A stretch of 22,394 nt of DNA. Origin: UBA1038 sp964481445 (GTDB lineage Bacteria; Bacillota; Clostridia; Christensenellales; Aristaeellaceae). The stretch lies in assembly GCA_964481445.1 (NCBI GenBank), contig CAYZTQ010000028.1, positions 1 through 22,394 on the forward strand. The letters run 5' to 3'. The translations under genes were made by a program, and so were the position numbers. Below the pieces are notes generated by a model. It worked only from the letters and a program-made list of their open reading frames with translations, had not been told where the DNA came from and did not search any database. This document shows positions 1-7,518 of the stretch, piece after piece. Position 1 is the first letter of the stretch, and each line of letters starts with the position of its first letter.

Positions 1-144
1 AAGGGCGAGACGCGCGGCGGCGTGCGCTACGGCTATGTGCAGTTTGAGGCCAACAGGAAGATCGAGTGGTTTGTGGACGCCTTCTGCAAAAAGGGCCGCG
101 GGGCCACGCTCTACCGCCTGCGGGACGACATCATCAAGCGCTGA
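1..144 (+). CDS. C-terminal end of an unrecognised protein (5' end outside window)
   Basis: Frame 1 is open from the first base to a TGA at 142-144 and gives the last 47 residues of a protein. The tail is basic and contains an aromatic stretch (IEWFVDAF) followed by KKGRGATLYRLRDD. I do not recognise the family, and no catalytic motif is visible in this fragment. The stop lies 18 bases before prmA, so the gene probably belongs to the same transcription unit. In many Firmicutes dnaJ lies just upstream of prmA, but this tail does not look like the C-terminus of DnaJ. Confidence 0.6.
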   Translation, partial: KGETRGGVRYGYVQFEANRKIEWFVDAFCKKGRGATLYRLRDDIIKR

Positions 145-162
145 TAAAGAGGGGAAAGCATC

Positions 163-1089
163 ATGGACTGGATAGAACTCAGCATCACCACCAACACCGA
201 AGGGGCGGATATCGTCTCGGAAGCGCTGATGCGCGCCGGGGCCAAGGGCACGCAGATCATCGACCGGGCCGATGTGCCCGACCCTTCCAAGCCCTCCGGC
301 TACTGGGAACTGATCGACCCCTCGCTGATCGAGCAGATGCCCGAAGAGGTGGTGGTGAAGGCCTGGTTTCAGGACGAAAAGCAGCTCATTGGCCTCAGGG
401 AGAAGATCGCCCAGCTGCCGGAGCTTGCGGGCTTTGATCTGGGCGCGCTTCAGCTTTCGCAAAGCGGCGTCGCGGAAAAGGACTGGGCGGAGTACTGGAA
501 GCGCTTCTACAAGCCCTTCCGCATCGGCAGCCATCTGGTGGTGCGCCCCAGCTGGGAGGAATATCAGCAGCAGCCGGGCGATATCATGATCCACCTGGAT
601 CCCGGCCTCGCCTTCGGCACCGGCACGCACGAGACCACGGCCCTGTGCGCCGAGCTGATTGAGACCTATTACGCGGGCGGCACGGTGCTCGACGTAGGCA
701 CCGGCAGCGGCATTCTGGCCATTGCGGCGTCGCGCCTGGGCGCAGAACAGGTGACGGCCATCGATATCGACCCGATGGCCGTGCGCACGGCGCGCGAGAA
801 TGTAGAGAAAAACGGCCTTTCGGGCCGGGTGCAGGTGAAGGAGGGCGACCTTTTGAGCGGCACCTCCGCGGTATACGACTTCGCCGTCGCCAACATCCTG
901 GCCGATGTCATCATCATGCTGTCGGAGCCTCTGCGCGGCGCGCTCCGGCAGGGGGGCATCTTCGTCTGCTCGGGCATCATCCGCGAGCGGGAAGAGGACG
1001 TGCGCAGCGCCCTTTGCGCCCATCGCTACGAAATCATCGATACCCGCCGCCGCGGAGAATGGGTGGCCTTCGCCGCCCGCCGCCTCTGA
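163..1089 (+). CDS. prmA: Ribosomal protein L11 methyltransferase PrmA
   Basis: This 308-residue protein has the normal PrmA length. PrmA is an AdoMet-dependent enzyme that trimethylates ribosomal protein L11 in the cytoplasm. The N-terminal part (about 1-100) fits the L11-recognition domain. The methyltransferase domain carries the PrmA signature DPGLAFGTGTHETT (146-159), SAM motif I VLDVGTGSG (175-183), an acidic end of strand 2 (DIDP, about 201-204) and the catalytic-loop motif VANILADV (242-249). The ATG is supported by a GAGGGG ribosome binding site at 149-154. It is the first gene of a tight prmA-rsmE-mtaB-HIT run; rsmE begins one base after its stop, so translation is probably coupled. 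Confidence 0.96.
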   Translation: MDWIELSITTNTEGADIVSEALMRAGAKGTQIIDRADVPDPSKPSGYWELIDPSLIEQMPEEVVVKAWFQDEKQLIGLREKIAQLPELAGFDLGALQLSQSGVAEKDWAEYWKRFYKPFRIGSHLVVRPSWEEYQQQPGDIMIHLDPGLAFGTGTHETTALCAELIETYYAGGTVLDVGTGSGILAIAASRLGAEQVTAIDIDPMAVRTARENVEKNGLSGRVQVKEGDLLSGTSAVYDFAVANILADVIIMLSEPLRGALRQGGIFVCSGIIREREEDVRSALCAHRYEIIDTRRRGEWVAFAARRL

Positions 1090-1090
1090 G

Positions 1091-1789
1091 ATGCATACCT
1101 TTTTCACGGCCCCGCCGGTGGACGGCTTTGCCCTGCTTGACCCGCAGGACGCGCACCACGCGCTGAAGGTGCTGCGCCTGCGCGCGGAGGAGCCTCTGTA
1201 CATTGCCAGCGAAGGCCGCCACTATGAGGGGGTCTTTGTTCCCGATGGGGCGTCCCCCGGCGTGCGCGTCCTGCGTGAGATCAACAGCCGCGAGCCGGGC
1301 GCGCGCGTCACTCTCTATCAAGGGCTTTCCAAGGGCGAGCGCATGGACATCGTGATGCAAAAGTGCACCGAGCTTGGCGTCGCCCGTATCGTGCCCTGCC
1401 TGTTTTCGCGCTGCGTGGCGCAGTGGGAGGGCGGCGGGAAGAAGCTGCTCCGCTGGCAGCGCATCGCGCGGGAAGCCGCCGTGCAATCGGGCCGCAGCCT
1501 GGTGCCCGAGGTGGAGGGTTGCCTCAGCTTTGAGCAGCTCAAGCGGGCGCTGGGCGCCCATGAGCAGGTGCTGATCCCCTGGGAAGAGGGTGGCGCTTCC
1601 CTGCGCAGCGCCTATCAGGGGGCAAAAGACGTGGCCCTCGTCATCGGGCCGGAGGGCGGCATCACGCGGCAGGAGGTCGAGGCGCTTTCCGGCACGCCCG
1701 TCACGCTGGGGCCGCGCATCCTGCGTACCGAAACGGCGGGCATGGCGGCCCTGACGATGATTTTGACGCTTTCGGGCGATATGGAGTAA
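1091..1789 (+). CDS. rsmE: 16S rRNA (uracil1498-N3)-methyltransferase RsmE
   Basis: This 232-residue SPOUT-class methyltransferase matches the usual RsmE length. RsmE makes m3U1498 in 16S rRNA in the mature 30S subunit. The N-terminal PUA-like part begins HTFFTAPPV and includes HHALKVLRL (22-30). The knotted SAM-binding domain has the family motifs VIGPEGG (184-190) and LGPRILRTETAG (206-217). The frame stays open upstream to 905 inside prmA, but the ATG at 1091 gives the standard RsmE N-terminus and lies one base after the prmA stop. No strong Shine-Dalgarno sequence is visible, consistent with translational coupling. Confidence 0.95.
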   Translation: MHTFFTAPPVDGFALLDPQDAHHALKVLRLRAEEPLYIASEGRHYEGVFVPDGASPGVRVLREINSREPGARVTLYQGLSKGERMDIVMQKCTELGVARIVPCLFSRCVAQWEGGGKKLLRWQRIAREAAVQSGRSLVPEVEGCLSFEQLKRALGAHEQVLIPWEEGGASLRSAYQGAKDVALVIGPEGGITRQEVEALSGTPVTLGPRILRTETAGMAALTMILTLSGDME

Positions 1790-1795
1790 CACAGT

Positions 1796-3082
1796 TTGAG
1801 TACAGTCGCATTTTATACGCTTGGCTGCAAGGTCAACCAATATGACAGCCAGGCGATGCTGGAGCAGTTTTTGAAGGCGGGCTACGAGGCCCGCGGCTTT
1901 CACGAGCGGGCCGATGTCTATGTCATCAACAGCTGCGTGGTGACAGGCACCGGTGAAAAAAAGAGCCTGCAGGCCGTGCGCCGCGCCATGAAGCAGAACC
2001 CCGAGGCCGAGGTAATCCTGGCCGGGTGCCTCGCGCAGAAGGACGCGGAGGGCCTGCTCAAAAGCGGGCTGCGCCTTGTGATCGGCAACCAGCGCAGAAA
2101 TGAGATCGTCACGCTGCTGGATGAGGCGGTGCAGCATGAGACGCAGATCGCCGCTGTGGACAGCGTGCTGCGCGTGCCCTTTGAAAAGATGGAGATCGCG
2201 GGCTTTGACGGCCATACCCGCGCCGTGATGAAGATTCAGGAGGGCTGCGACCGCTACTGCGCCTACTGCATCATCCCCTATGTGCGGGGCGGCATCCGCT
2301 CGCGCGAGGTGGAGGATGTGCGCGCGGAGGCCCTGCGCCTTGCGCAGGCGGGCTACAGCGAGGTGGTGCTGACGGGCATCCACCTGACCAGCTACGGCCG
2401 CGATCTGGAAGGCAAAAGCAGCCTGCTTTCCGCCGTGCGCGCCGCCGCGGAGGCCCCGGGCATCCGCCGCGTCCGTCTGGGCTCGCTGGAGCCGGTCATC
2501 GCGACGGAGGAGTTCGCGCGGGAGCTTGCCAAGATCCCCAGGCTCTGCCCGCAGTTTCACCTGTCGCTGCAGTCGGGCAGCGCAAGGGTGCTCAAAAGCA
2601 TGCGCCGCAGGTATACGCCGAAAGAATACCTTTCGGCAGCCAGACGCCTGCAGGCGGCCTTCCCCGGCTGCGCGCTGACCACGGACGTCATTTGCGGCTT
2701 TCCCGGCGAGACGGAAGAGGAGTTTCAGCAGACGCTGGATTTCTGCCGCGAGGTCGGCTTCGCCCGCATCCACGTCTTCCCCTTCAGCAAAAGGGAGGGA
2801 ACGCTGGCGGCCTCGATGCCCGGCCAGCTGCCGAAGGCTGTGCGCGAGGAGCGGGCCCATAGGCTGATTGCCCTTGGGGAAGAGCTGGCGGACAGCTACC
2901 GAAGGAAGCTGCTGGATACCGTGCAGGAGGTGCTGTTTGAGGAAGAGGACGAGAACGGCGCTTCCGGCTACACGCCGCAGTACATGGAGGTATGGGCGAA
3001 GGGCGCGAAGCAGGGGCAGATCGCGCCGGTGATGCTGTATAAAATCGTGAAAGAACGCTTTGAGGGCCTGTTGCTCTCTTGA
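1796..3082 (+). CDS. mtaB: tRNA (N6-L-threonylcarbamoyladenosine37-C2)-methylthiotransferase MtaB
   Basis: This 428-residue radical-SAM methylthiotransferase converts t6A37 to ms2t6A37 in ANN-decoding tRNAs. The N-terminal domain holds three Fe-S cysteines: C11 (LGCKVNQYDS), C47 (NSCVVT) and C78 (AGCLAQ). The radical-SAM cluster is CDRYCAYC (C151, C155, C158). The protein ends with a short TRAM-like segment. LGCKVNQYDS, as opposed to the MiaB or RimO variants, together with the position between rsmE and HIT, points to the YqeV/MtaB subgroup. The start is TTG at 1796, with GGAG at 1783-1786 inside the end of rsmE and a good spacing of nine bases. Confidence 0.93.
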   Translation: MSTVAFYTLGCKVNQYDSQAMLEQFLKAGYEARGFHERADVYVINSCVVTGTGEKKSLQAVRRAMKQNPEAEVILAGCLAQKDAEGLLKSGLRLVIGNQRRNEIVTLLDEAVQHETQIAAVDSVLRVPFEKMEIAGFDGHTRAVMKIQEGCDRYCAYCIIPYVRGGIRSREVEDVRAEALRLAQAGYSEVVLTGIHLTSYGRDLEGKSSLLSAVRAAAEAPGIRRVRLGSLEPVIATEEFARELAKIPRLCPQFHLSLQSGSARVLKSMRRRYTPKEYLSAARRLQAAFPGCALTTDVICGFPGETEEEFQQTLDFCREVGFARIHVFPFSKREGTLAASMPGQLPKAVREERAHRLIALGEELADSYRRKLLDTVQEVLFEEEDENGASGYTPQYMEVWAKGAKQGQIAPVMLYKIVKERFEGLLLS

Positions 3083-3110
3083 AGGATTGTACCGAAAAGG
3101 AGGCTTATGT

Positions 3111-3458
3111 ATGTCTGAAAACTGCCTGTTCTGCAAAATTGTGAAGGGAGAGATTCCCTCCAAAAAGATCTGGGAAAACGAGTACTGCTATGCCTTTGCC
3201 GACATCCAGCCGCAGGCGCCCATGCACGCGCTGATCGTGCCCAAGCGCCACGTGGAGGGGCTGGACGACCTTGCCGGCCTCAGCGACGAGGAGCTGGCCG
3301 CGTGCCTGCGCGCGGCGCAGACGGTGGCAGAGGAGCTGGGCATTGAAAAGAGCGGCTACCGCCTCATCTCCAACTGCGGCGAGCATGCCTGCCAGAGCGT
3401 GCGGCACCTGCACTTCCACATTCTGGGCGGCCGGCAGATGACCGGCCAGATGGGCTGA
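3111..3458 (+). CDS. hinT: HIT-family (HINT-type) nucleotide-binding hydrolase
   Basis: This 115-residue histidine-triad protein is a purine nucleoside phosphoramidase-type hydrolase. The active-site triad is H99-L-H-F-H103, followed by ILGGRQM, the ending typical of the HINT branch rather than the Fhit branch. C5 and C8 (CLFC) near the N-terminus form the metal-site pair seen in many bacterial HINTs. The ATG at 3111 is chosen because AAAAGGAGG at 3095-3103 is correctly spaced and translation from there gives the canonical SENCLFCKIV start; the frame is open upstream to 3060 but overlaps mtaB. It is the last gene of the prmA operon. No convincing intrinsic terminator follows before the pgk promoter. 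Confidence 0.92.
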   Translation: MSENCLFCKIVKGEIPSKKIWENEYCYAFADIQPQAPMHALIVPKRHVEGLDDLAGLSDEELAACLRAAQTVAEELGIEKSGYRLISNCGEHACQSVRHLHFHILGGRQMTGQMG

Positions 3459-3549
3459 TTTTCGCCGGGAGCCTTTGGAAACCGCGGGCGAGAAGCATCG
3501 TTTTTTTCTCGAAATCCTCAAAATTCTGTGTGAAAAAGTTGCCGTCATC

Positions 3550-3578
3550 TTGCCCTATAGGGCAGGATTCGGTATACT
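3550..3578 (+). promoter_or_regulatory. Sigma-A type promoter of pgk-tpiA
   Basis: A -35 box TTGCCC (3550-3555) and a -10 box TATACT (3573-3578) are separated by exactly 17 bases, in the only AT-richer stretch between the HIT gene and pgk. Transcription would start near 3585, leaving a leader of about 50 bases with AAAGGAG before the pgk ATG. A perfect palindrome covers the -35 box and part of the spacer (separate entry). Confidence 0.75.
3551..3564. promoter_or_regulatory. Perfect 14-bp palindrome overlapping the pgk -35 box (candidate operator)
   Basis: TGCCCTATAGGGCA is identical to its own reverse complement and overlaps five of the six -35 bases and half the spacer of the pgk promoter. 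This is a classic position for a repressor that blocks RNA polymerase. I do not recognise the motif as a CcpA (cre), Rex or CggR site. The regulator is unknown and no transcription factor is encoded beside it. Confidence 0.5.
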
Positions 3579-3636
3579 GTCTATTGGAATGCGTGCGGAC
3601 GCCTGCCGCGCCCGCAATAGATAAAAGGAGATAGCC

Positions 3637-4821
3637 ATGAGCAAGAAAACAGTCCGGGATATCGATCTGAAGGGCAAGCGTGTCGTTGTGCGCGTTGATT
3701 TTAACGTGCCGCAGGACAAAGAGGGCAATATTACCGACGATAACCGCATTGTGGGCGCCTTGCCCACCATCCGGTATCTGGTGGAACAGAACGCCAAAGT
3801 CGTGCTGATGAGCCACCTGGGCCGCCCCAAGGGCGAGTTTAATATGAAGTATTCTCTGGCCCCCGCCGCCGTCAGGCTGAGCGAGCTGCTGGGCCAGCCG
3901 GTCAAGATGGCCAAGGACGTGATTGGTGAGGATGCCGACCGCGTGGTCGCCTCCCTCAAGGAAGGCGAGGTCTGCCTGCTTGAAAACCTGCGTTTCCACA
4001 AGGAAGAAGAAAAGAACGACCCCGAGTTCGCCAAGAAGCTGGCCAGCTACGGCGAAGTGTATGTGAACGATGCCTTTGGCACCGCCCACCGCGCGCACGC
4101 CTCCACCGAAGGCGTGGCCCACTATCTGCCCGCCGTGTCCGGCTTCCTGATCGAAAAAGAGCTGAAGTTCCTGGGAGGCGCCGTGGAAAACCCCGAGCGT
4201 CCCTTTGTCGCCATCCTCGGTGGCGCGAAGGTCTCCGACAAGATCGGCGTTATCAATAACCTGCTGGAGAAGGTCGATGTGCTGATCATCGGCGGCGGCA
4301 TGGCCTACACCTTCATCAAGGCACAGGGCGGCGAGATCGGCACCTCTCTGCTGGATGCCGAGCGTCTCGACTACGCGCTGGAAATGCTGGGCAAGGCCAA
4401 GGCCAAGGGCGTCAAGCTGCTGCTGCCCGAAGACAGCGTGGCGGCCGATGCCTACAGCAACGACGCCAGGATTCAGGTGGTCGATTCCTACCACATCCCC
4501 GAAGGCTATATGGGCCTTGATATCGGCCCCAAGGCGCAGAAGGCCTATGCCGAGGCCATCCGCGGCGCTAAGACGGTCGTTTGGAACGGCCCGATGGGCG
4601 TTTCCGAGTTTTCTAACTTTGCTGCCGGCACCGTGGCCGTGGCCAAGGCAATGGCGGACAGCGATGCGGTCACCATCATCGGCGGCGGCGACAGCGCGGC
4701 GGCCGTTGTGCAGCTGGGCTTTGGCGACAAAATGAGCCACATCTCCACCGGCGGCGGCGCTTCCCTTGAGTTCCTCGAGGGGCTGGAGCTGCCCGGCGTC
4801 GCGGCCCTCAACAATCTGTAA
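3637..4821 (+). CDS. pgk: Phosphoglycerate kinase
   Basis: This 394-residue cytoplasmic glycolytic enzyme converts 1,3-bisphosphoglycerate and ADP to 3-phosphoglycerate and ATP. Visible signatures are RVDFNVP and SHLGRPKG near the N-terminus (3-phosphoglycerate side), NLRFHKEEEKND, VNDAFGTAHRAH, the hinge and nucleotide motif LGGAKVSDKI, GGGMAYTF, WNGPMGVSEF, and GGGDSAAAV with STGGGASLEFLEG near the C-terminus. Length is normal. The ATG has AAAGGAG upstream. tpiA follows after 26 bases in the same operon. The usual upstream partner gap is not present; a HIT gene precedes it instead. Confidence 0.98.
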   Translation: MSKKTVRDIDLKGKRVVVRVDFNVPQDKEGNITDDNRIVGALPTIRYLVEQNAKVVLMSHLGRPKGEFNMKYSLAPAAVRLSELLGQPVKMAKDVIGEDADRVVASLKEGEVCLLENLRFHKEEEKNDPEFAKKLASYGEVYVNDAFGTAHRAHASTEGVAHYLPAVSGFLIEKELKFLGGAVENPERPFVAILGGAKVSDKIGVINNLLEKVDVLIIGGGMAYTFIKAQGGEIGTSLLDAERLDYALEMLGKAKAKGVKLLLPEDSVAADAYSNDARIQVVDSYHIPEGYMGLDIGPKAQKAYAEAIRGAKTVVWNGPMGVSEFSNFAAGTVAVAKAMADSDAVTIIGGGDSAAAVVQLGFGDKMSHISTGGGASLEFLEGLELPGVAALNNL

Positions 4822-4847
4822 GATATCAGCGCAGGAGGCATATCATC

Positions 4848-5600
4848 ATGCGTAAACCCATCATTGCCGGCAACTGGAAGATGAACAAGACCCCGCAGGA
4901 GGCCGCCGAGCTGATTGCGGAGCTGAAACCCCTTGTCAAGGAAGCGGAGGCGCAGGTGGTTGTCTGCGTGCCCGCCGTCGATATCCCCGCGGCCGTGCAG
5001 GCTGTGCGCGGCAGCAAGATCAAGGTCGGCGCGCAGAACGTGCACTTTAAGGAAAGCGGCGCCTATACGGGCGAACTGAGCGCCCAGATGCTCAAGGCCT
5101 GCAAGGTCGATTATGTCATCATCGGCCACAGCGAGCGCAGGCAGTACTTTGGCGAAACCGATGAGACCGTCAACCTGCGCACGCTGGCCGCGGTGCGCGC
5201 CGGGCTGACCCCCATTATCTGCGTGGGTGAAAAGAAAGAGCAGCGCGAGGCCGGTTATACCGACGACCTCGTCAGCTATCAGACCCTGACCGCCCTGACC
5301 GGCCTCAGCAAGGAAGAAGTGGCCAAAGTGGTCATCGCCTACGAGCCCGTCTGGGCCATCGGCACCGGTCTCACCGCCACCGATGAGCAGGCCAACGAGA
5401 CCATCGGCGTCATCCGCAAGGCCATCGCTGGCAAATACGGCAAGGCCGCGGCCGGCAAGGTGCGCATCCAGTACGGCGGCAGCATGAAGCCCTCCAACGT
5501 CAAGGGCCTGATGGCGCAGCCGGAGATCGACGGCGGCCTGATCGGCGGCGCCTCCCTGAAGGCGGAAGACTTCAGCAAGGTTGTCAACTACAATAAGTAA
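4848..5600 (+). CDS. tpiA: Triosephosphate isomerase
   Basis: This 250-residue TIM-barrel enzyme interconverts dihydroxyacetone phosphate and glyceraldehyde-3-phosphate. The active site is complete: GNWKMN with K11, IIGHSERR with catalytic H94, and AYEPVWAIGTG with catalytic base E166. The phosphate loop (YGGSMKPSN, GGLIGGASL) is also present. An AGGAGG ribosome binding site precedes the ATG. It is co-transcribed with pgk and followed by a terminator-like hairpin. Confidence 0.98.
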   Translation: MRKPIIAGNWKMNKTPQEAAELIAELKPLVKEAEAQVVVCVPAVDIPAAVQAVRGSKIKVGAQNVHFKESGAYTGELSAQMLKACKVDYVIIGHSERRQYFGETDETVNLRTLAAVRAGLTPIICVGEKKEQREAGYTDDLVSYQTLTALTGLSKEEVAKVVIAYEPVWAIGTGLTATDEQANETIGVIRKAIAGKYGKAAAGKVRIQYGGSMKPSNVKGLMAQPEIDGGLIGGASLKAEDFSKVVNYNK

Positions 5601-5614
5601 AGCCCGCAAGGTGC

Positions 5615-5654
5615 TTTGGGCGCTATCTGAAAAAACGGTAGCGCCCAAACTTTT
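5615..5654 (+). terminator. Terminator-like hairpin after tpiA
   Basis: Arms TTTGGGCGCTA (5615-5625) and TAGCGCCCAAA (5639-5649) form an 11-bp perfect stem around an A-rich loop, followed by CTTTT. The T tract is short, so termination may be partial and some pgk-tpiA transcript could read into gpmI. Confidence 0.65.
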
Positions 5655-5692
5655 GCGGTTTTGCCCCGTCGGCCAACAAGATGAAAAACGGG

Positions 5693-5698
5693 TATAAT
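5693..5698 (+). promoter_or_regulatory. Consensus -10 box upstream of gpmI
   Basis: A perfect TATAAT lies about 140 bases before the gpmI start and just after the tpiA terminator. No good -35 box is found at 16-18 bases, so the promoter is either weak, activator-dependent or not real. Confidence 0.4.
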
Positions 5699-5723
5699 GC
5701 GAAAGGACTTTTGTGCCGGCAGG

Positions 5724-5752
5724 CGCGGGGGGCCGCAGGGCCCCATCCCGCG
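5724..5752 (+). other. GC-rich hairpin in the gpmI leader
   Basis: GGGGCC (5729-5734) pairs with GGCCCC (5739-5744) around a GCAG loop. After a three-base bulge, CGCGG (5724-5728) pairs with CCGCG (5748-5752). This gives 11 G/C pairs in the untranslated region ahead of gpmI. No U tract follows, so it is not a simple terminator. Confidence 0.45.
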
Positions 5753-5836
5753 GCGTGCAGGCATTTGCGCCCGCAGATGCAGGGCGATAACGGGGCTGGG
5801 CGCTATGGAACCCGGCCCACCAAAGGAGCGGTAAGT

Positions 5837-7375
5837 ATGTCTAAGAAAATGACGGCGCTGATAATCATGGACGGCTTCGGCCTCAACCCCAACCCCAAGG
5901 GCAACGCGGTGGTCGCGGCGGGCACCCCCAACCTTGACCGGCTGTCGGCTGCCTATCCCCATACCCAGCTGGGCGCCAGCGGCATGTCGGTCGGCCTGCC
6001 GGACGGCCAGATGGGCAACAGCGAGGTCGGCCACCTCAACCTCGGCGCGGGCCGCGTGGTGTATCAGGAGCTGACCCGCATCACCAAGGATATTCAGGAC
6101 GGCGTCTTCTTTGAGAAGGAGCCTCTGATCTGGGCCATGGACGAGGCGAAAAAGCAGGGCACGGCCCTGCACCTGATCGGCCTGCTGTCAGACGGCGGCG
6201 TGCACAGCCACAACACTCACCTGTACGCGCTGCTGGAGATGGCGAAGAAGCGCGGCCTCAGCCGCGTTTATGTGCATGCCATGCTGGATGGGCGCGACGT
6301 GCCCCCGACCAGCGGCCTTGATTATGTGAAGCAGCTGGAACAGAAGCTGCAGGAAATCGGCGTGGGCGAGATCGCCAGCATTCAGGGCCGCTATTACGGC
6401 ATGGATCGCGATAATATCTGGCCCCGCGTGCAGCTGGGCTACGACGCGATCGTGCTGGGGCAGGGCGTCACGGCGGACAGCGCCGAGCAGGCCGTGCAGC
6501 AGAGCTATGATAAGTTTGTGACCGACGAGTTTGTGCTGCCCACCGCGGTGATGAAAAACGGCCTGCCCACTGCGACCGTGCAGCCGCATGACAGCATTAT
6601 TTTCTTCAACTTCCGGCCTGACCGCGCCCGCCAGCTGACCCGCGCCTTCATCGATGAGGGCTTCACCGGCTTTGAGCGCGCCAAGGGCTTTATGCCGCTG
6701 CAGTATGTCACCATGACCCAGTACGATGAGACCTTCACCGGCCTGAAGGTGGTCAACCCGCCGAGCAATTTGGATATGACGCTGGCCGAGTACCTCTCCA
6801 AGCTGGGCATGACGCAGCTGCACATTGCCGAGACGCAGAAATACGCGCACGTCACCTTCTTTTTCAACGGCGGCGTCGAGCCGCCCTACGCGGGGGAGGA
6901 CCGCATCCTCGTGCCGTCCAGCAAGGTGGCTACCTTCGACCTGCTGCCCGAAATGTCTGCCCCCGAGGTGACGCAGAAGGCGCTGGAGGCCATCCGCAGC
7001 GAGCAGTACGACGTGATGATTCTCAACTTCGCCAACTGCGACATGGTGGGCCATACCGGCGTGATGGAGGCGGCCGTGGCGGCCGTGAAGGAAGTGGACA
7101 AAGATGTCGGCATTCTGGTGGATGAGATTCTCCGCCACGGCGGCACCGCTTTTGTGACGGCGGATCATGGCAACGCCGACCAGATGATCGACTATGTGAC
7201 GGGCGAGCCCTTCACCGCGCACACCACCTACCCGGTGCCCTTCATCGCCTGCGGCGAGCAGTTTGTGGGCGGCAGCCTGCGGGCGGGCGGCAAGCTCTGC
7301 GATATCGCCCCCACGATGCTTAAATCCATGAAGCTTGACATTCCTGCCCAGATGACGGGCGAGCCGCTGTTCTGA
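5837..7375 (+). CDS. gpmI: 2,3-bisphosphoglycerate-independent phosphoglycerate mutase
   Basis: This 512-residue, two-domain, Mn-dependent enzyme of the alkaline-phosphatase superfamily interconverts 3- and 2-phosphoglycerate. D12 (IIMDGFG) and the phosphoserine nucleophile S62 (MGNSEVGHLNLGAG) are present. So are HAMLDGRDVPPTSG, GRYYGMDRD and FNFRPDRARQ of the transferase domain, and the C-terminal metal motif TADHGNADQM followed by HTTYPVPF. The frame is open upstream to 5681, but the ATG at 5837 has AAAGGAG at the right distance and gives the family's standard N-terminus. It follows tpiA after 236 bases and is followed by a strong hairpin. Confidence 0.97.
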   Translation: MSKKMTALIIMDGFGLNPNPKGNAVVAAGTPNLDRLSAAYPHTQLGASGMSVGLPDGQMGNSEVGHLNLGAGRVVYQELTRITKDIQDGVFFEKEPLIWAMDEAKKQGTALHLIGLLSDGGVHSHNTHLYALLEMAKKRGLSRVYVHAMLDGRDVPPTSGLDYVKQLEQKLQEIGVGEIASIQGRYYGMDRDNIWPRVQLGYDAIVLGQGVTADSAEQAVQQSYDKFVTDEFVLPTAVMKNGLPTATVQPHDSIIFFNFRPDRARQLTRAFIDEGFTGFERAKGFMPLQYVTMTQYDETFTGLKVVNPPSNLDMTLAEYLSKLGMTQLHIAETQKYAHVTFFFNGGVEPPYAGEDRILVPSSKVATFDLLPEMSAPEVTQKALEAIRSEQYDVMILNFANCDMVGHTGVMEAAVAAVKEVDKDVGILVDEILRHGGTAFVTADHGNADQMIDYVTGEPFTAHTTYPVPFIACGEQFVGGSLRAGGKLCDIAPTMLKSMKLDIPAQMTGEPLF

Positions 7376-7414
7376 TTTGATGAATCGCTGACAAGCTGAT
7401 AGGTTTTGTTATCC

Positions 7415-7442
7415 TTCCCCGCCGGACGCCGGCGGGGAAATT
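7415..7442 (+). terminator. Intrinsic terminator-like hairpin after gpmI
   Basis: TTCCCCGCCGG (7415-7425) and CCGGCGGGGAA (7429-7439) form a perfect 11-bp stem with a three-base loop, 39 bases after the gpmI stop. The following T tract is minimal (ATTCTC), so efficiency is uncertain. Confidence 0.6.
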
Positions 7443-7518
7443 CTCATAGCAAAGACAGCCTGCTTTCTGTTATCAGGCGGCATGGGCCGTCCGTGATGCT
7501 AGTGCAAGGGGAAGAAGA

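Noticed and set aside
1034..3163. A 709-codon open frame on the minus strand opposite rsmE, mtaB and the HIT gene
   Set aside because: It is antisense to three clear enzymes, its translation is low-complexity His/Arg/Ala-rich, it has no domain, and it is explained by the GC-rich third-codon bias of the real genes.
3489..3511. CGAGAA...TTCTCG around a T run after the HIT gene, as a terminator
   Set aside because: The T run is inside the loop and not after the stem, and the stem has only six pairs, so termination there is not supported.
3364..4740. A 458-codon minus-strand frame opposite pgk
   Set aside because: Antisense shadow of pgk; the translation is rich in Gly/His/Val repeats with no recognisable fold or ribosome binding site.
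5681..5836. N-terminal extension of gpmI by 52 codons
   Set aside because: The extension runs through the -10 box region and the leader hairpin; the ATG at 5837 has the ribosome binding site and the family N-terminus.
7444..7518. A riboswitch or T-box ahead of asd
   Set aside because: The space after the gpmI hairpin is only about 75 bases; I see only a 5-bp stem (GCCTG/CAGGC) and none of the conserved elements of a lysine riboswitch or T-box.
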